DNA from: Nostoc calcicola FACHB-3891
GTDB lineage: Bacteria > Cyanobacteriota > Cyanobacteriia > Cyanobacteriales > Nostocaceae
Direction: 5' to 3'
Length of the DNA: 64,000 nucleotides
Assembly (NCBI RefSeq): GCF_014697355.1
Contig: NZ_JACJRQ010000011.1
Coordinates: 124,001-188,000 of the forward strand
Shown here piece after piece: positions 25,356 through 34,826 of this stretch (the stretch's first letter is position 1; every line of letters starts with the position of its first letter). The translations under genes and the position numbers were made by a program. The notes below the pieces were generated by a model. That model saw only the letters and a program-made list of their open reading frames with translations. It ran no database searches and was not told where the DNA came from.

Positions 25356-26292
25356 AAATGTGTGCAATTACCTCTTCCAGCGGCGGGTCTTCAATCGCAA
25401 TATCAGCCACCGAACCCGCCTGGAGAATTTGAGTCATCACGGTTTCAATTGGTGTGATGCGGGTATTAACCTCCAGCTTGATGCCATATTCGCCAGTTTT
25501 GAGTTGTGTGACTCCTGGGAGGCTGATTTCGGCGGGGGAAGTATGGAATTTGACACTGAGAATCTTTGAGCCAAGGTATTGGCGGCGCATTGCCGAAACT
25601 TTGTCATCGAGTACTACATGCCCGTGATTAATTACCACTACTCGCTGGGCTACTTGTTCAATGTCGCCTGCATCGTGGCTAGTGAGAAACACTGTTACCC
25701 CTTCACAGTGGTTCCACTCACGGATGAGATCGCGTAATTCCTGACGAGCAATTACATCGAGTCCAATTGTGGGTTCGTCGAGGAATAATACTTTAGGTGC
25801 ATGGAGTAAGCTGGCTGCTACTTCTGCTCGCATCCGCTGACCTAAAGACAGCTTACGTACTGGGGTATTCCAAAACGGGCTGAGGTCAAAACGGTCAACT
25901 AGTTGGTCACGACGTTTAATATATCCTTGCCGATTCAAATTATAGATTCGCGCCAGTAACTCCAAGGTGTCGCGGGGAGGTAGGTGATACCATAACTGCG
26001 ATCGCTGTCCAAACACTACCCCAATCTGGTAAGCTAATTCGCGTCGATTTCGCCAAGGATTTAATCCCAGTAACCTTGCTGTTCCAGATGAAGGCTGTAG
26101 TATGCCTGTCAGCATCTTGATTGTAGTGGACTTCCCCGCGCCATTAGGGCCGATGAAGGCGATCGCTTGACCATCTGGAACGCTCAGACTAATACCATCT
26201 ACCGCCACAATCTCTTTGTGAGTGCGGTTGCGTCCCCAACCCCTACTTAGAGTAAACGTCTTGGATAAATTTTCCAGTTCTACGGCTGCCAT
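25339..26292 (-). CDS. ABC exporter ATPase (COG4586-like)
   Basis: About 317 residues; ATG 26292 follows an in-frame GTG at 26295. Walker A GPNGAGKST (about 51-59), Q-loop region GVVFGQRSQLWYHLPP, signature LSLGQRMRAE (about 150), Walker B VLFLDEPTIGLD and the switch His in TSHDAGDIEQ are all intact. The C-terminal extension (about 240-317) is usual for this family. First gene of the three-gene exporter operon. Confidence 0.9.
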   Translation of the reverse strand: MAAVELENLSKTFTLSRGWGRNRTHKEIVAVDGISLSVPDGQAIAFIGPNGAGKSTTIKMLTGILQPSSGTARLLGLNPWRNRRELAYQIGVVFGQRSQLWYHLPPRDTLELLARIYNLNRQGYIKRRDQLVDRFDLSPFWNTPVRKLSLGQRMRAEVAASLLHAPKVLFLDEPTIGLDVIARQELRDLIREWNHCEGVTVFLTSHDAGDIEQVAQRVVVINHGHVVLDDKVSAMRRQYLGSKILSVKFHTSPAEISLPGVTQLKTGEYGIKLEVNTRITPIETVMTQILQAGSVADIAIEDPPLEEVIAHIYAQAA

Positions 26293-26548
26293 CACCGATG
26301 AACCCCTTCAGGTAATTTTGTAATACAAATATAATACAAGAAACTGGCAGCATGATAAAACCTACATTTTTAGGACTTACGCACAGGTATAGCAACAGCC
26401 TTGGTGGTTAGGACATTAACAGATGATAAAACCTAGACACAAAAAGACTTTTCACCCAGTCCCTTGCTATAACGGAAAATCTAACCACAGAGGACGCAGA
26501 GGGCACCCATAAATAAGAGTTTCAGAGAGCTTTTCTTGGAAATCCCTT
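26293..26548. other. Divergent gap between ABC operon and epimerase, with repeat ends
   Basis: Contains TAGGACTTACGCAC at about 26370, a phrase common in dispersed Nostoc repeats, AACCACAGAGGACGCAGAGG at about 26474 and, right before the epimerase ATG, TTGGAAATCCCT (ending 26546), the right end of family A elements. No matching left end is visible. No ribosome binding site stands before the epimerase ATG. Confidence 0.5.
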
Positions 26549-27373
26549 ATGAAAATATTAGTTACTGGCAACGAAGGAATGATCGGTTCAGTTGTTGAAA
26601 AAGTTTTGCGTGCCGACGGATGTGAAGTTATTGGCTTTGATATTGTAAATGGTCATAATATTTTAAATCCAAACGAAATCCGTTCTGCTATTCAAGGTTG
26701 TGATGCGATCGTTCATTTAGCAGCGTTGCTTGGAAATCCTGAAGATTCACCGGATGAAATAATGAGAGTAAATCTTCTTGGCACTTGGCATATTCTCAGT
26801 GCAGCAGCAGAGGCAAAAGTTAAACGTATCGTTTTCTTCAGCAGCGTTGATGTATTGGGAATCTTCAAAGGTGAGAGAGAACCGGATTATCTTCCGTTGG
26901 ATGACAATCATCCTTGTTATCCAGCCACTCCTTACGCTATTTCCAAACGGCTTGGTGAAGAAATGTGCCGACATTTTACCGATAGCACAGGTATCTCAAC
27001 GATTTGTCTGCGACCACCTGGTGTGTTTGATAAAGAGACTTACGATTTTATTATTTCTAGTCGCAGAGCTAATCCTGATTTTGAATGGAATCCATTTTGG
27101 GAATATGGCGCTTTTCTGGATGTGAGAGACGCTGCTGAGGCTGCACGGTGCGCTTTACACTGTCCAAATCCCGGTCATGTAACTTTGTTGCTATGCGCGG
27201 ATGACATTTCTTCGGCCTATCGAACTAGTCAAGAAATGGCTCAAGCACTATTTCCTGACGTGGATTGGCGCGGTGGTTCCGAATATGAATATGAACCTTA
27301 TAAAGCTCTAATTAATAATCAACTTGCAAAAGATATCCTCCAGTGGGTTCCGCGTTATAAATGGCGAATGTAA
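26549..27373 (+). CDS. NAD(P)-dependent epimerase/dehydratase (extended SDR)
   Basis: A 274-residue Rossmann-fold enzyme. TGNEGMIGSVVEK carries the GxxGxxG nucleotide site (residues about 6-14), VHLAALLG is the NAD-binding strand, SSVD and the catalytic YAISK (Tyr and Lys) follow, then CLRPPGVF. Extended SDR members act on nucleotide sugars or related polyols; nothing here fixes the substrate. The start lies 2 nt after the end of a family A repeat, so its promoter or ribosome binding region may have been replaced. Confidence 0.85.
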   Translation: MKILVTGNEGMIGSVVEKVLRADGCEVIGFDIVNGHNILNPNEIRSAIQGCDAIVHLAALLGNPEDSPDEIMRVNLLGTWHILSAAAEAKVKRIVFFSSVDVLGIFKGEREPDYLPLDDNHPCYPATPYAISKRLGEEMCRHFTDSTGISTICLRPPGVFDKETYDFIISSRRANPDFEWNPFWEYGAFLDVRDAAEAARCALHCPNPGHVTLLLCADDISSAYRTSQEMAQALFPDVDWRGGSEYEYEPYKALINNQLAKDILQWVPRYKWRM

Positions 27374-27960
27374 AGCATTCTATCGGAACAAGAACCTGTT
27401 CCAAATTCAAAACTCGAACAAAAAGGCTTCACCTTTTAAATATTTGCTACAAAGCTTTTCAGTAACGTAGGGTATATCCTGTGAAAGGGAATCATGTTCA
27501 TTTGGTTGTGATTCGAGAAATGCAAAATTATCTATCGTTGCTGCGATAAAGAATGACTCTAAAATATTTTGATAATCATTTGGCAGTCTCAACACGAAAC
27601 GTTACATTTTCACTATGACCCAAGAATACCAATTGAGCTGCACTGACATTGTAATGATTCAGCGCAGTTAGAGCCAGACGTTTCCAATCGATTTTGCTCT
27701 CTATCAATTTTCGATCTAGATACTTGTTTCAAAAAAACAAATGTATATCATCTAAATAACTAATATTATCAGTATGATTTTCCCTATGTCTTTGGGTAGA
27801 TTTTTAGTAAATTTAGTTGATAAACAGCTAAAAAAAGCAGACATTATTTTAAAAACGAAGGCTGGCGTGAATTTAAGCGTTGTAACTCCCGTTTATTGGC
27901 GATAACATGTAAATAAGTTTATTACAAGCTTCTCAAACCGCGTTTGGCCTCAGTTTTTTT
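27374..27960. other. Spacer before the DUF370 gene
   Basis: No gene is supported. A 62-codon minus-strand frame (27407-27595, GTG start) has a plausible amino acid mix but no ribosome binding site and no recognised family, so I leave it uncalled. The last 250 nt are AT-rich and probably hold the promoter of the remA-like gene. Confidence 0.4.
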
Positions 27961-28227
27961 ATGGATATTCAGTTAATCAACATCGGCTTTGGTAACATTG
28001 TGTCTGCCAACCGAGTAGTTGCTATTGTCAGTCCAGAGTCTGCCCCGATTAAACGGATTATTACCGATGCACGGGACAGAGGTCAACTGATTGATGCAAC
28101 ATATGGTCGTCGGACTAGGGCTGTAATTATCACTGATTCCAGCCACGTAATTCTGTCAGCGATTCAGCCGGAAACGGTAGCGAATCGCTTTGTGATTTCT
28201 CGCGATCATCAGACTGTAGATAATTGA
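27961..28227 (+). CDS. RemA-like DUF370 regulatory protein
   Basis: An 88-residue protein that matches the RemA/DUF370 family end to end: [60 protein letters not shown]. In Bacillus subtilis RemA is a ring-forming DNA-binding activator of biofilm matrix genes; the cyanobacterial form is highly conserved but its targets are unknown. As in many Firmicutes it sits directly upstream of gmk (168 nt), a linkage kept across phyla. Confidence 0.88.
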   Translation: MDIQLINIGFGNIVSANRVVAIVSPESAPIKRIITDARDRGQLIDATYGRRTRAVIITDSSHVILSAIQPETVANRFVISRDHQTVDN

Positions 28228-28232
28228 CCAGC

Positions 28233-28252
28233 AGTGGGTTAAAAACCCCACT
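28233..28252 (+). terminator. Hairpin after the DUF370 gene
   Basis: AGTGGGTT and AACCCCACT pair with one bulged C, 6 nt after the stop codon, followed by CTATTTGC. A weak intrinsic terminator or attenuator between the remA-like gene and gmk. Confidence 0.4.
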
Positions 28253-28395
28253 CTATTTGCAGCCTATCGGCAGTACCATGTGAATTAGACTAATTTTTTG
28301 TCACCTGCGCTACAAACTCTGTAGTCAATGGTGGGCTTGGCCACGAACACAAGACTAATGAATAATATCTATTTATTAATTCACAGGTTAAACGG

Positions 28396-28995
28396 ATGAT
28401 CCGAGCTTTACCCATCCAGAGTAGCGCTACTACCAAAGAATCTCCAAATCCAGGCAGGTTGATTGTTTTAACTGGCCCCAGTGGGGTCGGTAAAGGCACT
28501 TTAATGCGATCGCTCCTCCAACGTCATCCCCAACTGTATTATTCGGTGTCCGTGACGACTCGTTCTCCCCGTCCAGGGGAAATTGATGGCAAAAATTATT
28601 ACTTTATTAACCGCAGTAAGTTTGAACAATTAATTCCTGAAGGTGAATTTTTAGAATGGGCAGAATTTGCTGGTAACTATTACGGCACTCCCCGTGAAGC
28701 TGTACTTAACCAAATTAATTCCGGTAAGCTGGTAGTGCTAGAAATTGAGTTAGAAGGAGCAAGACAAATTCGTGCTTCTTTCCCCAGTGCTTTGAGCATT
28801 TTTATTTTACCGCCTTCTTTCGAGGAATTGGAGAGACGCATACGCTCTCGCGCTCAAGATTCTGAAGATGCGATCGCTCGTCGTCTACACCGCGCCCAAG
28901 AAGAAATTAAGGCCGCAGATGAATTTGATATTCAAATCGTTAATGACGATTTTCAAACTGCTTTAAATGACATTGAAGCGGCTTTGTTTAAATAA
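28396..28995 (+). CDS. gmk: Guanylate kinase
   Basis: A 199-residue enzyme that phosphorylates GMP to GDP. The P-loop GPSGVGKGT (about 27-35), the GMP-binding [19 protein letters not shown] and the Asp/Arg-rich lid ([18 protein letters not shown]) are present. The N-terminus is about 20 residues longer than in E. coli, a usual feature of cyanobacterial copies. ATG 28396. Followed by GAGTTAG repeats and the convergent psaL. Confidence 0.95.
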   Translation: MIRALPIQSSATTKESPNPGRLIVLTGPSGVGKGTLMRSLLQRHPQLYYSVSVTTRSPRPGEIDGKNYYFINRSKFEQLIPEGEFLEWAEFAGNYYGTPREAVLNQINSGKLVVLEIELEGARQIRASFPSALSIFILPPSFEELERRIRSRAQDSEDAIARRLHRAQEEIKAADEFDIQIVNDDFQTALNDIEAALFK

Positions 28996-28996
28996 G

Positions 28997-29156
28997 TTAA
29001 GAGTTAGGAGTTAAGAGTTAAGAGTTAGAAGTTATGAATTTCAACTCCTAATTCCTACGGGGTGGATTCGGGACTTACTGTACTCCGATCCATATTAGGA
29101 ATTAGAAATTTTAACTCTTAACTCCTAACTTGTAACTACTAACTCCTAACTTCTAA
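28997..29156. repeat. GAGTTAAGAGTTAG / AACTCCTAAC inverted short repeats
   Basis: Direct GAGTTAG-like heptamers (28998-29035) face complementary CTAACTC-like heptamers (29100-29156). Between gmk and psaL, which converge, the long inverted array could fold in both transcripts and may serve as a bidirectional terminator. Confidence 0.75.
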
Positions 29157-29157
29157 A

Positions 29158-29679
29158 TTAACCAAATAAACCTTGAATTAGTTCCAAATTCCCAATCAAA
29201 AAGTAAGCAACTACAGCACCACCAATACCACCAATTAAGAAAGAACTGGCAAAGTTATTCCAGCTTTCTTTAGAGTTAAAAGCATCTGCTGGAGGATTGG
29301 GTACGGTAACACTAGCAAGGGCTTTGGGAGGATTACTATTGGAATACAGCGACAGGGCGCCGGTCAGAAGAACAACTAAACCGATCGCTCCTAGTAATCC
29401 AGCTAAGTTAGCATTAGCTGTGTCCCGCAGTGGACCAAATTTGGCAAAAGGCCCAAACAGCCAGTAACCATGAGCCATACCAACTTCTAATCCCCGTCTG
29501 GAAGGAGTTAAACCAGGACGGTAAGCAGGTAAATTCCTAATGAACTCCGCGATCAAGCGAGAAGAATTAACCGGGGTTTCTAGGTTACCTAGCTGTGGAT
29601 CGCCAAATGCAGGAAAAACAACTTCCTGATTTCTTGGATCGCTGGGGTTATTTTTTGATGCATCTACTGCTTGCGCCAT
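29158..29679 (-). CDS. psaL: Photosystem I subunit XI, PsaL
   Basis: About 173 residues from ATG 29679 (MAQAVDASKNNPSD). VVFPAFGDPQLGNLETPVNS, SRLIAEFIRNLPAYRPGL, RGLEVGMAHGYWLFGPFAK and two C-terminal spans are diagnostic for PsaL, which holds the PSI trimer or tetramer together in the thylakoid membrane. In tetramer-forming heterocystous species PsaL has altered interface loops, which I cannot judge from sequence alone. Last gene of psaF-psaJ-psaL; 258 nt separate it from psaJ, so it may have its own promoter. Confidence 0.97.
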   Translation of the reverse strand: MAQAVDASKNNPSDPRNQEVVFPAFGDPQLGNLETPVNSSRLIAEFIRNLPAYRPGLTPSRRGLEVGMAHGYWLFGPFAKFGPLRDTANANLAGLLGAIGLVVLLTGALSLYSNSNPPKALASVTVPNPPADAFNSKESWNNFASSFLIGGIGGAVVAYFLIGNLELIQGLFG

Positions 29680-29937
29680 ATTTTTATGTTCGCCTCTCAA
29701 TTAAAATGGTGGCATTTTTATATTAATAATAATTGTAGCTAAAGATGTCTTTTTCTTAGGAAGTTTAGAAAAATTAATTTAGCTCATTTGAAAACTGTGA
29801 AACTCGCGATATGTAAACAGAATCGCGAGTTTCAAAAAACTATTTTTACTGCCTATTTAGGTGATGATATTGTCTAGTTAGGCTAAATAGACTAACTAAA
29901 CAATTTTAGAGAATTGTCCTACAATCTCATTTTCTAC

Positions 29938-30087
29938 TTATGGCAGTGGGTGGAAAAGTAGATCTGGGAAAAAGCGGTTGAATTCGATCAAAATACCTGC
30001 TGTGATTGTCAGCCATAGGGTAGTTATCACTGGCGCTGTGGAAATAAATTTAATCAAATAGGATGAGTTGTCGCCTTTGTCTGCCAT
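29938..30087 (-). CDS. psaJ: Photosystem I subunit IX, PsaJ
   Basis: A 49-residue single-span thylakoid protein that I read directly on the minus strand: [19 protein letters not shown], then [19 protein letters not shown] and [11 protein letters not shown], ending TAA at 29938. This is clearly PsaJ, which lies beside PsaF and helps keep its fold. It starts 38 nt after the psaF stop, with GGAG about 8 nt before the ATG, so psaF and psaJ are surely cotranscribed. Too short for usual length cut-offs. Confidence 0.95.
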   Translation of the reverse strand: MADKGDNSSYLIKFISTAPVITTLWLTITAGILIEFNRFFPDLLFHPLP

Positions 30088-30125
30088 GAATTTAGTCTCC
30101 AAAGAAATGAATTAGTAAAACCGGT

Positions 30126-30620
30126 TTAGCGTGGGGAAACGGGAATTTCTGAATCCTTGGCTGCTAATTTACCAGAGAGGAATTCTTGGACTGCTGCTGC
30201 TGGCCAAGCAAAGCCTGTGGCAATGATCGGTAGTGCCAAAGCAAGGTCGATTTGGATTTCTTTTTGTTCGGGGTCATCACCCTTTTTGATCGCTATCAGG
30301 TAGGTACGACCTACCCAGCCAATCCAACCAGTGATGTATAGGAATAGAATACTGGGGATCAAGAAATCACCAGCACGATCTAAACGGCCATCAACAATCA
30401 AGTGAGGGTAGCCCTCAGGACCGCACAGCGCTTGAGAATAACGCTCAAATCGCTTTTTACCAGATTCTGGGTCGGCGGTGGTATTACGGGCATTAGCTGC
30501 TAGCTCTTGAAAAGCGGGATTGTCTTTGCAGGGAGTCAAGTTAGCCCCTAGAGCTTGTGCTGGGGGGGCAAAGTTGCACCAAAGACAAATCGCTAAAATC
30601 AAAGCAAACAATCGTCGCAT
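30126..30620 (-). CDS. psaF: Photosystem I subunit III, PsaF
   Basis: About 164 residues from ATG 30620, preceded by AAAGGAAA; the frame is open to 30767 but the longer form is not PsaF-like. Signal peptide [20 protein letters not shown], cut near QALG, sends the N-terminal domain to the lumen. [11 protein letters not shown] and [18 protein letters not shown] hold the conserved Cys pair; a transmembrane part ([20 protein letters not shown]) follows. PsaF binds near P700 on the lumenal side; in cyanobacteria it is not essential for plastocyanin docking. Divergent from tsaD. Confidence 0.97.
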   Translation of the reverse strand: MRRLFALILAICLWCNFAPPAQALGANLTPCKDNPAFQELAANARNTTADPESGKKRFERYSQALCGPEGYPHLIVDGRLDRAGDFLIPSILFLYITGWIGWVGRTYLIAIKKGDDPEQKEIQIDLALALPIIATGFAWPAAAVQEFLSGKLAAKDSEIPVSPR

Positions 30621-30780
30621 AGAGTGTTTCCTTTTATTACAAAACAAAAAGTTCTTTGTACAAAACGAAGCGGCTTGTACAGTCTTTATTTGCATAACTA
30701 GGAAGTCATCATACTCTTGGGTGGGAACCGAGTAAAGTTTAAGTAAATAAAAGTTAAAGCTTCTCAACCAAATACTCTCA

Positions 30781-31818
30781 ATGACAACCGTTTTAGCAAT
30801 AGAAACCAGCTGTGATGAAACTGCCGTCGCAATTGTAAAGAATCGTCAAGTTTGCAGCAGCATCATCGCCTCGCAAATTCCAGTGCATCAGCAATATGGT
30901 GGGGTGGTACCGGAAGTGGCGTCCCGCCAGCACTTGGAAACGATCAATCAAGCGATCGCTCAAGCTCTAGAGCAAGCCAAACTAGACTGGGGGGAAATTG
31001 ATGGAATTGCCGCCACTTGTGCGCCTGGACTCGTAGGAGCGCTGTTGGTGGGATTAACCGCCGCCAAAACCCTGGCTATGGTACACAACAAAGCTTTTTT
31101 GGGAGTTCATCATCTTGAAGGTCACATTTACGCAACTTACTTGAGTGAGCCAAGTTTAAGTCCCCCTTTTCTTAGCTTACTGGTTTCAGGCGGACATACA
31201 AGCTTGATTTATGTTAAAGATTGTGGTAGCTACGAAACGCTAGGACAAACTCGTGATGATGCTGCGGGTGAAGCCTTTGATAAAGTGGCGCGATTATTAA
31301 AGCTGGGTTATCCCGGCGGCCCAGCCATAGACAAACTCGCACAACAGGGAAATCCCCAAGCCTTTGTCTTACCAGAAGGAAAAGTTTCTTTACCTGGTGG
31401 CGGGTTTCATCGTTATGATGCGAGTTTTAGTGGGTTAAAAACGGCTGTATTGCGTTTAGTACAACAGTTAGAGAAAGATGCTAAACAAGTGCCAGTGGCA
31501 GATGTAGCAGCTAGCTTTCAGGATACTGTAGCGCGATCGCTAACCAAAAGAGCGATCGCCTGTGCCCTAGACTATGGTCTAGATACAATTGCCGTTGGCG
31601 GTGGTGTAGCAGCGAATAGTGGTCTGAGAAAAAACCTCCAAGCCGCCGCCATTCAACATAACCTCCGCGTCCTATTTCCCCCTTTGAAATTCTGTACTGA
31701 CAACGCCGCCATGATTGGCTGCGCCGCCGCCGAACATCTATCTTCTGGTCATACGTCGCCCCTGACACTGGGCGTTGAATCTAGATTAGCCCTGAGTCAG
31801 GTGATGAAGTTGTATTAA
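30781..31818 (+). CDS. tsaD: tRNA N6-adenosine threonylcarbamoyltransferase TsaD
   Basis: A 345-residue ASKHA-fold enzyme that transfers threonylcarbamoyl from TC-AMP to A37 of ANN-decoding tRNAs. [15 protein letters not shown] at the N-terminus, the iron-binding HHLEGH (about 112-117), [26 protein letters not shown] and [10 protein letters not shown] are intact. The partner TsaC is at 39002; TsaB and TsaE are not in the window. Divergent from psaF with a 160-nt gap, an arrangement I recall in other cyanobacteria. Confidence 0.97.
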   Translation: MTTVLAIETSCDETAVAIVKNRQVCSSIIASQIPVHQQYGGVVPEVASRQHLETINQAIAQALEQAKLDWGEIDGIAATCAPGLVGALLVGLTAAKTLAMVHNKAFLGVHHLEGHIYATYLSEPSLSPPFLSLLVSGGHTSLIYVKDCGSYETLGQTRDDAAGEAFDKVARLLKLGYPGGPAIDKLAQQGNPQAFVLPEGKVSLPGGGFHRYDASFSGLKTAVLRLVQQLEKDAKQVPVADVAASFQDTVARSLTKRAIACALDYGLDTIAVGGGVAANSGLRKNLQAAAIQHNLRVLFPPLKFCTDNAAMIGCAAAEHLSSGHTSPLTLGVESRLALSQVMKLY

Positions 31819-31819
31819 T

Positions 31820-31952
31820 GTGGGGGACTGGAGACTGGGGATTGGGTACTGCGGACTGGGGACTGGGGACTGGGGACAAGGAGAATAATTGTTAACTCCT
31901 CACTCCTCACTCCTAACTCAGCACTCCCAGTCCCCAATACCCAGTCCCCAAT
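31820..31952. repeat. GGGGACTGGGGATTGGG repeats with inverted counterpart
   Basis: GGGGACTGG-type heptamers (31823-31878) and the complementary CCCAGTCCCCAATACC runs (31925-31952) flank CTCACTCCTCACTCC. They fill the gap between the convergent tsaD and hydrolase genes and could form a bidirectional stem. Confidence 0.75.
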
Positions 31953-31954
31953 AC

Positions 31955-32866
31955 CTATTCACCCTTAACTATCGACCGGATGTAATCAGCTACTGCATCT
32001 GGCTGCTCTAACATAGCTAAGTGTCCACAATTAGGAATTTCTAAAACATTGTCACCACAGTATTGAAAAAGTCTGTGAAAGCTAGCTAAATGACGGACAT
32101 ATTTCGGTTCCATCACTTTGTCTTCTGCACCAGCCAAAAAATAAACTGGCTGCTTGAGTTGGGATACTAGCTCAGGTAAACGGTTGATTTCTTCTTCGGT
32201 TGTGGAGTCTAACAAAGCTCCCAGCGCTGCTTCTGGGTCAGCCACGACGAAATCAATCACCCGCTGACGTGCCCAGTAACGCTCTAAAGGCCGTGCCACA
32301 CTGGCTCTAGTAAACAGCAAATCAATCAAAGGCACTTGGGATAGCCAGCGCGGACGGATTTGCAAAAATTTCTGACCCGCCGAGCGAAACTGCTCAAAGG
32401 CTTCTTTGAGGTAAATACCGCCACCAGCGTTGATACAGATAACTCCCTTAATACACTCAGGCATTCGATCTGCTCCCCATAGAGCGATCGTACCTCCCAA
32501 AGAATGACCAATTAACCAAGCACTAGTAATATTTAGCTGTTCCAACAGAATTGCTAAATCCTGAGCATAGGCAGCAGGAGTATAAAGAGAATCGAAAGGT
32601 GAGCCAACCCCATCACTGGAGATGGGCATCAGATTCACAGACGTTTGTGCCCGACTAAAATCAGTTTTTACCTGGGACTGGGATTCACCAAAACCCCGCA
32701 AATCATAGGACAGGCACTGCAAATCATCTGATAGGCGGGAAATCACAGGTTGCCAATACCCACGGCTATTAAGCCAACCGTGGATAAATACTAAAGCATC
32801 GGGGCAGGAAGTGGGAGCCGTTAGCTCGTATGCGTGTGGAACGCCCAAGATTTCAATAGTTGCCAT
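31955..32866 (-). CDS. Alpha/beta hydrolase
   Basis: A 303-residue enzyme of the alpha/beta hydrolase fold. Oxyanion-type HGWLNSRGYW near residue 29, nucleophile elbow GHSLGG with Ser122, acid in AGAEDKVMEPK and the base His in NCGHLAMLEQP form a full catalytic triad. No signal peptide. The family is too broad to give a substrate. Convergent with tsaD across a repeat array; upstream gap contains short repeats. Confidence 0.88.
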   Translation of the reverse strand: MATIEILGVPHAYELTAPTSCPDALVFIHGWLNSRGYWQPVISRLSDDLQCLSYDLRGFGESQSQVKTDFSRAQTSVNLMPISSDGVGSPFDSLYTPAAYAQDLAILLEQLNITSAWLIGHSLGGTIALWGADRMPECIKGVICINAGGGIYLKEAFEQFRSAGQKFLQIRPRWLSQVPLIDLLFTRASVARPLERYWARQRVIDFVVADPEAALGALLDSTTEEEINRLPELVSQLKQPVYFLAGAEDKVMEPKYVRHLASFHRLFQYCGDNVLEIPNCGHLAMLEQPDAVADYIRSIVKGE

Positions 32867-32908
32867 ACCTATATCGTACCCCTAAGGGTGGGTGCGACTA
32901 AATACGAA

Positions 32909-33105
32909 GTGTGAGGAGTTAGGAGTTAGGAGTTAGGAGTTAGGAGTGAGGAGTTTGGGTTTGGTGTTACAAAATCAACAACTTCCAACTCCTAACCCAA
33001 GGTTATAGGGTACAGAAGATTAGGGATAACTTTGCTTGACTATGCCTTGTAACCCCTAACCTAACCTCTTATTTAACTCCAAACTCCAAACTCCTCACTC
33101 CTAAC
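32909..33105. repeat. GAGTTAGGAGTTAG repeats
   Basis: Five or so GGAGTTA heptamers at 32914-32955 face AACTCCTAAC/AACTCCAAACTCC units at 32985-33105, between the hydrolase and the ACT-like protein genes on the same strand. Same short-repeat class as elsewhere in the window. Confidence 0.75.
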
Positions 33106-33109
33106 TTTT

Positions 33110-33829
33110 TCATTTCCCCAGCAATCTGTGTCGCACCCCTTCAGCAATTTTGTGACCCAGATATTCAGGAATCAGGCTTTCATTAGGCCCCAACAAGTAG
33201 AGAATTAGCCGTGTACGTCCGCGCCAAACAAGTAAATTGGCATTGACTACCAGCAGATCTTCCTGCCAGATGGCGTACATGACTTTGTAAAATAATCCTG
33301 GTTGATTATCGGCTTCAATCACTAAGGCAGGGAGATGAAAAACCGGATCGACATAGAACTCAGTTTGTACCTGCTCTAACCCAGTATCAAGATTGAATTC
33401 TACTGCCAGCATTTCTTCTACCTCAAACCGACCTCCTAAAGCCTCACGAATCGCACGACAAACATTTTCTGCCGTTTTATCAGTCAAGGCTTTACTACCA
33501 CGTGATACCAGCAGTTTGATAAAAACTAACATTGGCGGACGGATCTGACCGTATAAACTCAGACCGTGGATTGTTAAACCATAAGCTGCTAGTACACCAA
33601 AAATATCGCTGAGCAGAAAAGACTGGTTGCGGTAGGCAAAATGCAAAGCACTTTTGCTACCTTCAGGTTTCAGTTCAATCACAGCGCGTCTAGTTTTATA
33701 GAGACGGTAGGCTAGCCGTAAATTTTGCAGTTGAATCTCACTGCTGACGAATTGCTCATAAAACTGGGGAAACGCTCGATTAAAGCGCTTTAGGAGTTCC
33801 AGTGTCGAAGATTTTAAACCAGAAGCCAT
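33110..33829 (-). CDS. ACT-like domain protein, unknown function
   Basis: A 239-residue soluble protein, ATG 33829. Two stretches look like ACT-type regulatory folds: FLLSDIFGVLAAYGLTIHGL (about 71-90) and the PALVIEADNQPGLFYKVMYA segment with ANLLVWRGRTRLILYLL (about 167-215), similar in logic to the ACT repeats of GlnD. No uridylyltransferase or other catalytic domain is attached. I believe it is conserved among cyanobacteria without a known role; ligand sensing is an inference. Confidence 0.6.
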   Translation of the reverse strand: MASGLKSSTLELLKRFNRAFPQFYEQFVSSEIQLQNLRLAYRLYKTRRAVIELKPEGSKSALHFAYRNQSFLLSDIFGVLAAYGLTIHGLSLYGQIRPPMLVFIKLLVSRGSKALTDKTAENVCRAIREALGGRFEVEEMLAVEFNLDTGLEQVQTEFYVDPVFHLPALVIEADNQPGLFYKVMYAIWQEDLLVVNANLLVWRGRTRLILYLLGPNESLIPEYLGHKIAEGVRHRLLGK

Positions 33830-34826
33830 TTTTAAGGTAAGACTCGCTTGCTTTCGTCACCTGGGGACTAGGGACTGGGTATTGGGAACTGGGGAGTGGG
33901 AAAATTTTTCCCGGCTATTCAAATCCCTGATATACAATTCACTCTTAACCTAACGTGCATTTAAGCTGCATACGAACAATTCACAGGATCTTTGCCAGAA
34001 TTGGGTTTTCTATATTTATTTCGAGAAAAGTCACAGCAGCGGCTTGGGTCGTTTCCCGTAGAGTCAGACAGAGGAATCACAACAGGGGATGATTTTGAAT
34101 TATTTATATTCTTCCCTTTTGTTGAATTTTTACTAGGGTTTACGGAAAAACAGGGTTTAAAGCTCTGTGCTTTGAGGACGGCTTGGTGATAAAATCAAGT
34201 TGTCTCAGGTAGAATATCCGCCGATACAGGACGACTCAAAAGGGTGAAACACGACAGGTCGGGAAACAATAAAGGCAACTCGGTGGCGAATACGAGTATA
34301 AAAAAGCCAGCAAAATCAACAAAGTAGCAACAACCAGAAAACATCATATTTTTTGCCCACGCCACTTGCTCCACTTGGGCAAAGCCCAAGACCACAGTGA
34401 CTTACAAACGTATCGTGGGGCGCACGATAACGCTAGTTTCAATATACTAGTAAGTCTCTGGAGATACATCCCTCTGAAGTCAATTAAGTTAGACTCGTTG
34501 ATTGGTTCTATTGAACAATTAATTAGTTTAAGTACTGCCAGCAATGGATAGTTGATTTTAAGGTTTGTCGATGAAAGAGAAAACCTAAAAAGTAATTTTT
34601 AGAATCATCGCACTTTTAGGGCGGTGAGAACGTCAAAACAAAATGCTAAAGTTGTAGATGATTGGTGTGAAACATGCCCTAACTAGCTGTTATCATTACA
34701 AATCTGGAAAACAACCCAAAAATTTGGGGTGTCAGGGGTAGTAAATGGGGCTAGCTACGTTAAGCATGAATCAACACTCGTGAGAGTGGAAACCAATTTC
34801 AGTTATATTACCCGAACCACGTTGGC
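33830..34826. other. 1-kb spacer without a supported gene
   Basis: Short open frames on both strands (for example 33992-34189 plus, 34195-34395 minus) have no family match or ribosome binding site. GGGTATTGGGAACTGGGG repeats are at 33865-33900. Around 34200-34300 there is a C/G-balanced stretch (AGGGTGAAACACGACAGGTC, GGGAAACAATAAAGGCAACT) that looks more like a structured RNA than the AT-rich surroundings; see findings. The last 250 nt probably hold the promoter of the GNAT gene. Confidence 0.45.

Noticed and set aside
27407-27595. Minus-strand open frame of 62 codons after the epimerase gene
   Set aside because: Amino acid use is plausible, but GTG start, no ribosome binding site, and no known family; kept uncalled.
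32909-32919. On the minus strand ACTCCTCACAC, identical to the Yfr1 core motif
   Set aside because: It sits at the edge of a GGAGTTA repeat array, without the flanking hairpins or terminator of Yfr1. It is best explained by the repeat sequence GTGAGGAGTTAGG.
33992-34189. Plus-strand open frame of 65 codons in the spacer before the GNAT gene
   Set aside because: No ribosome binding site, no recognised domain; the length is within chance for this base composition.
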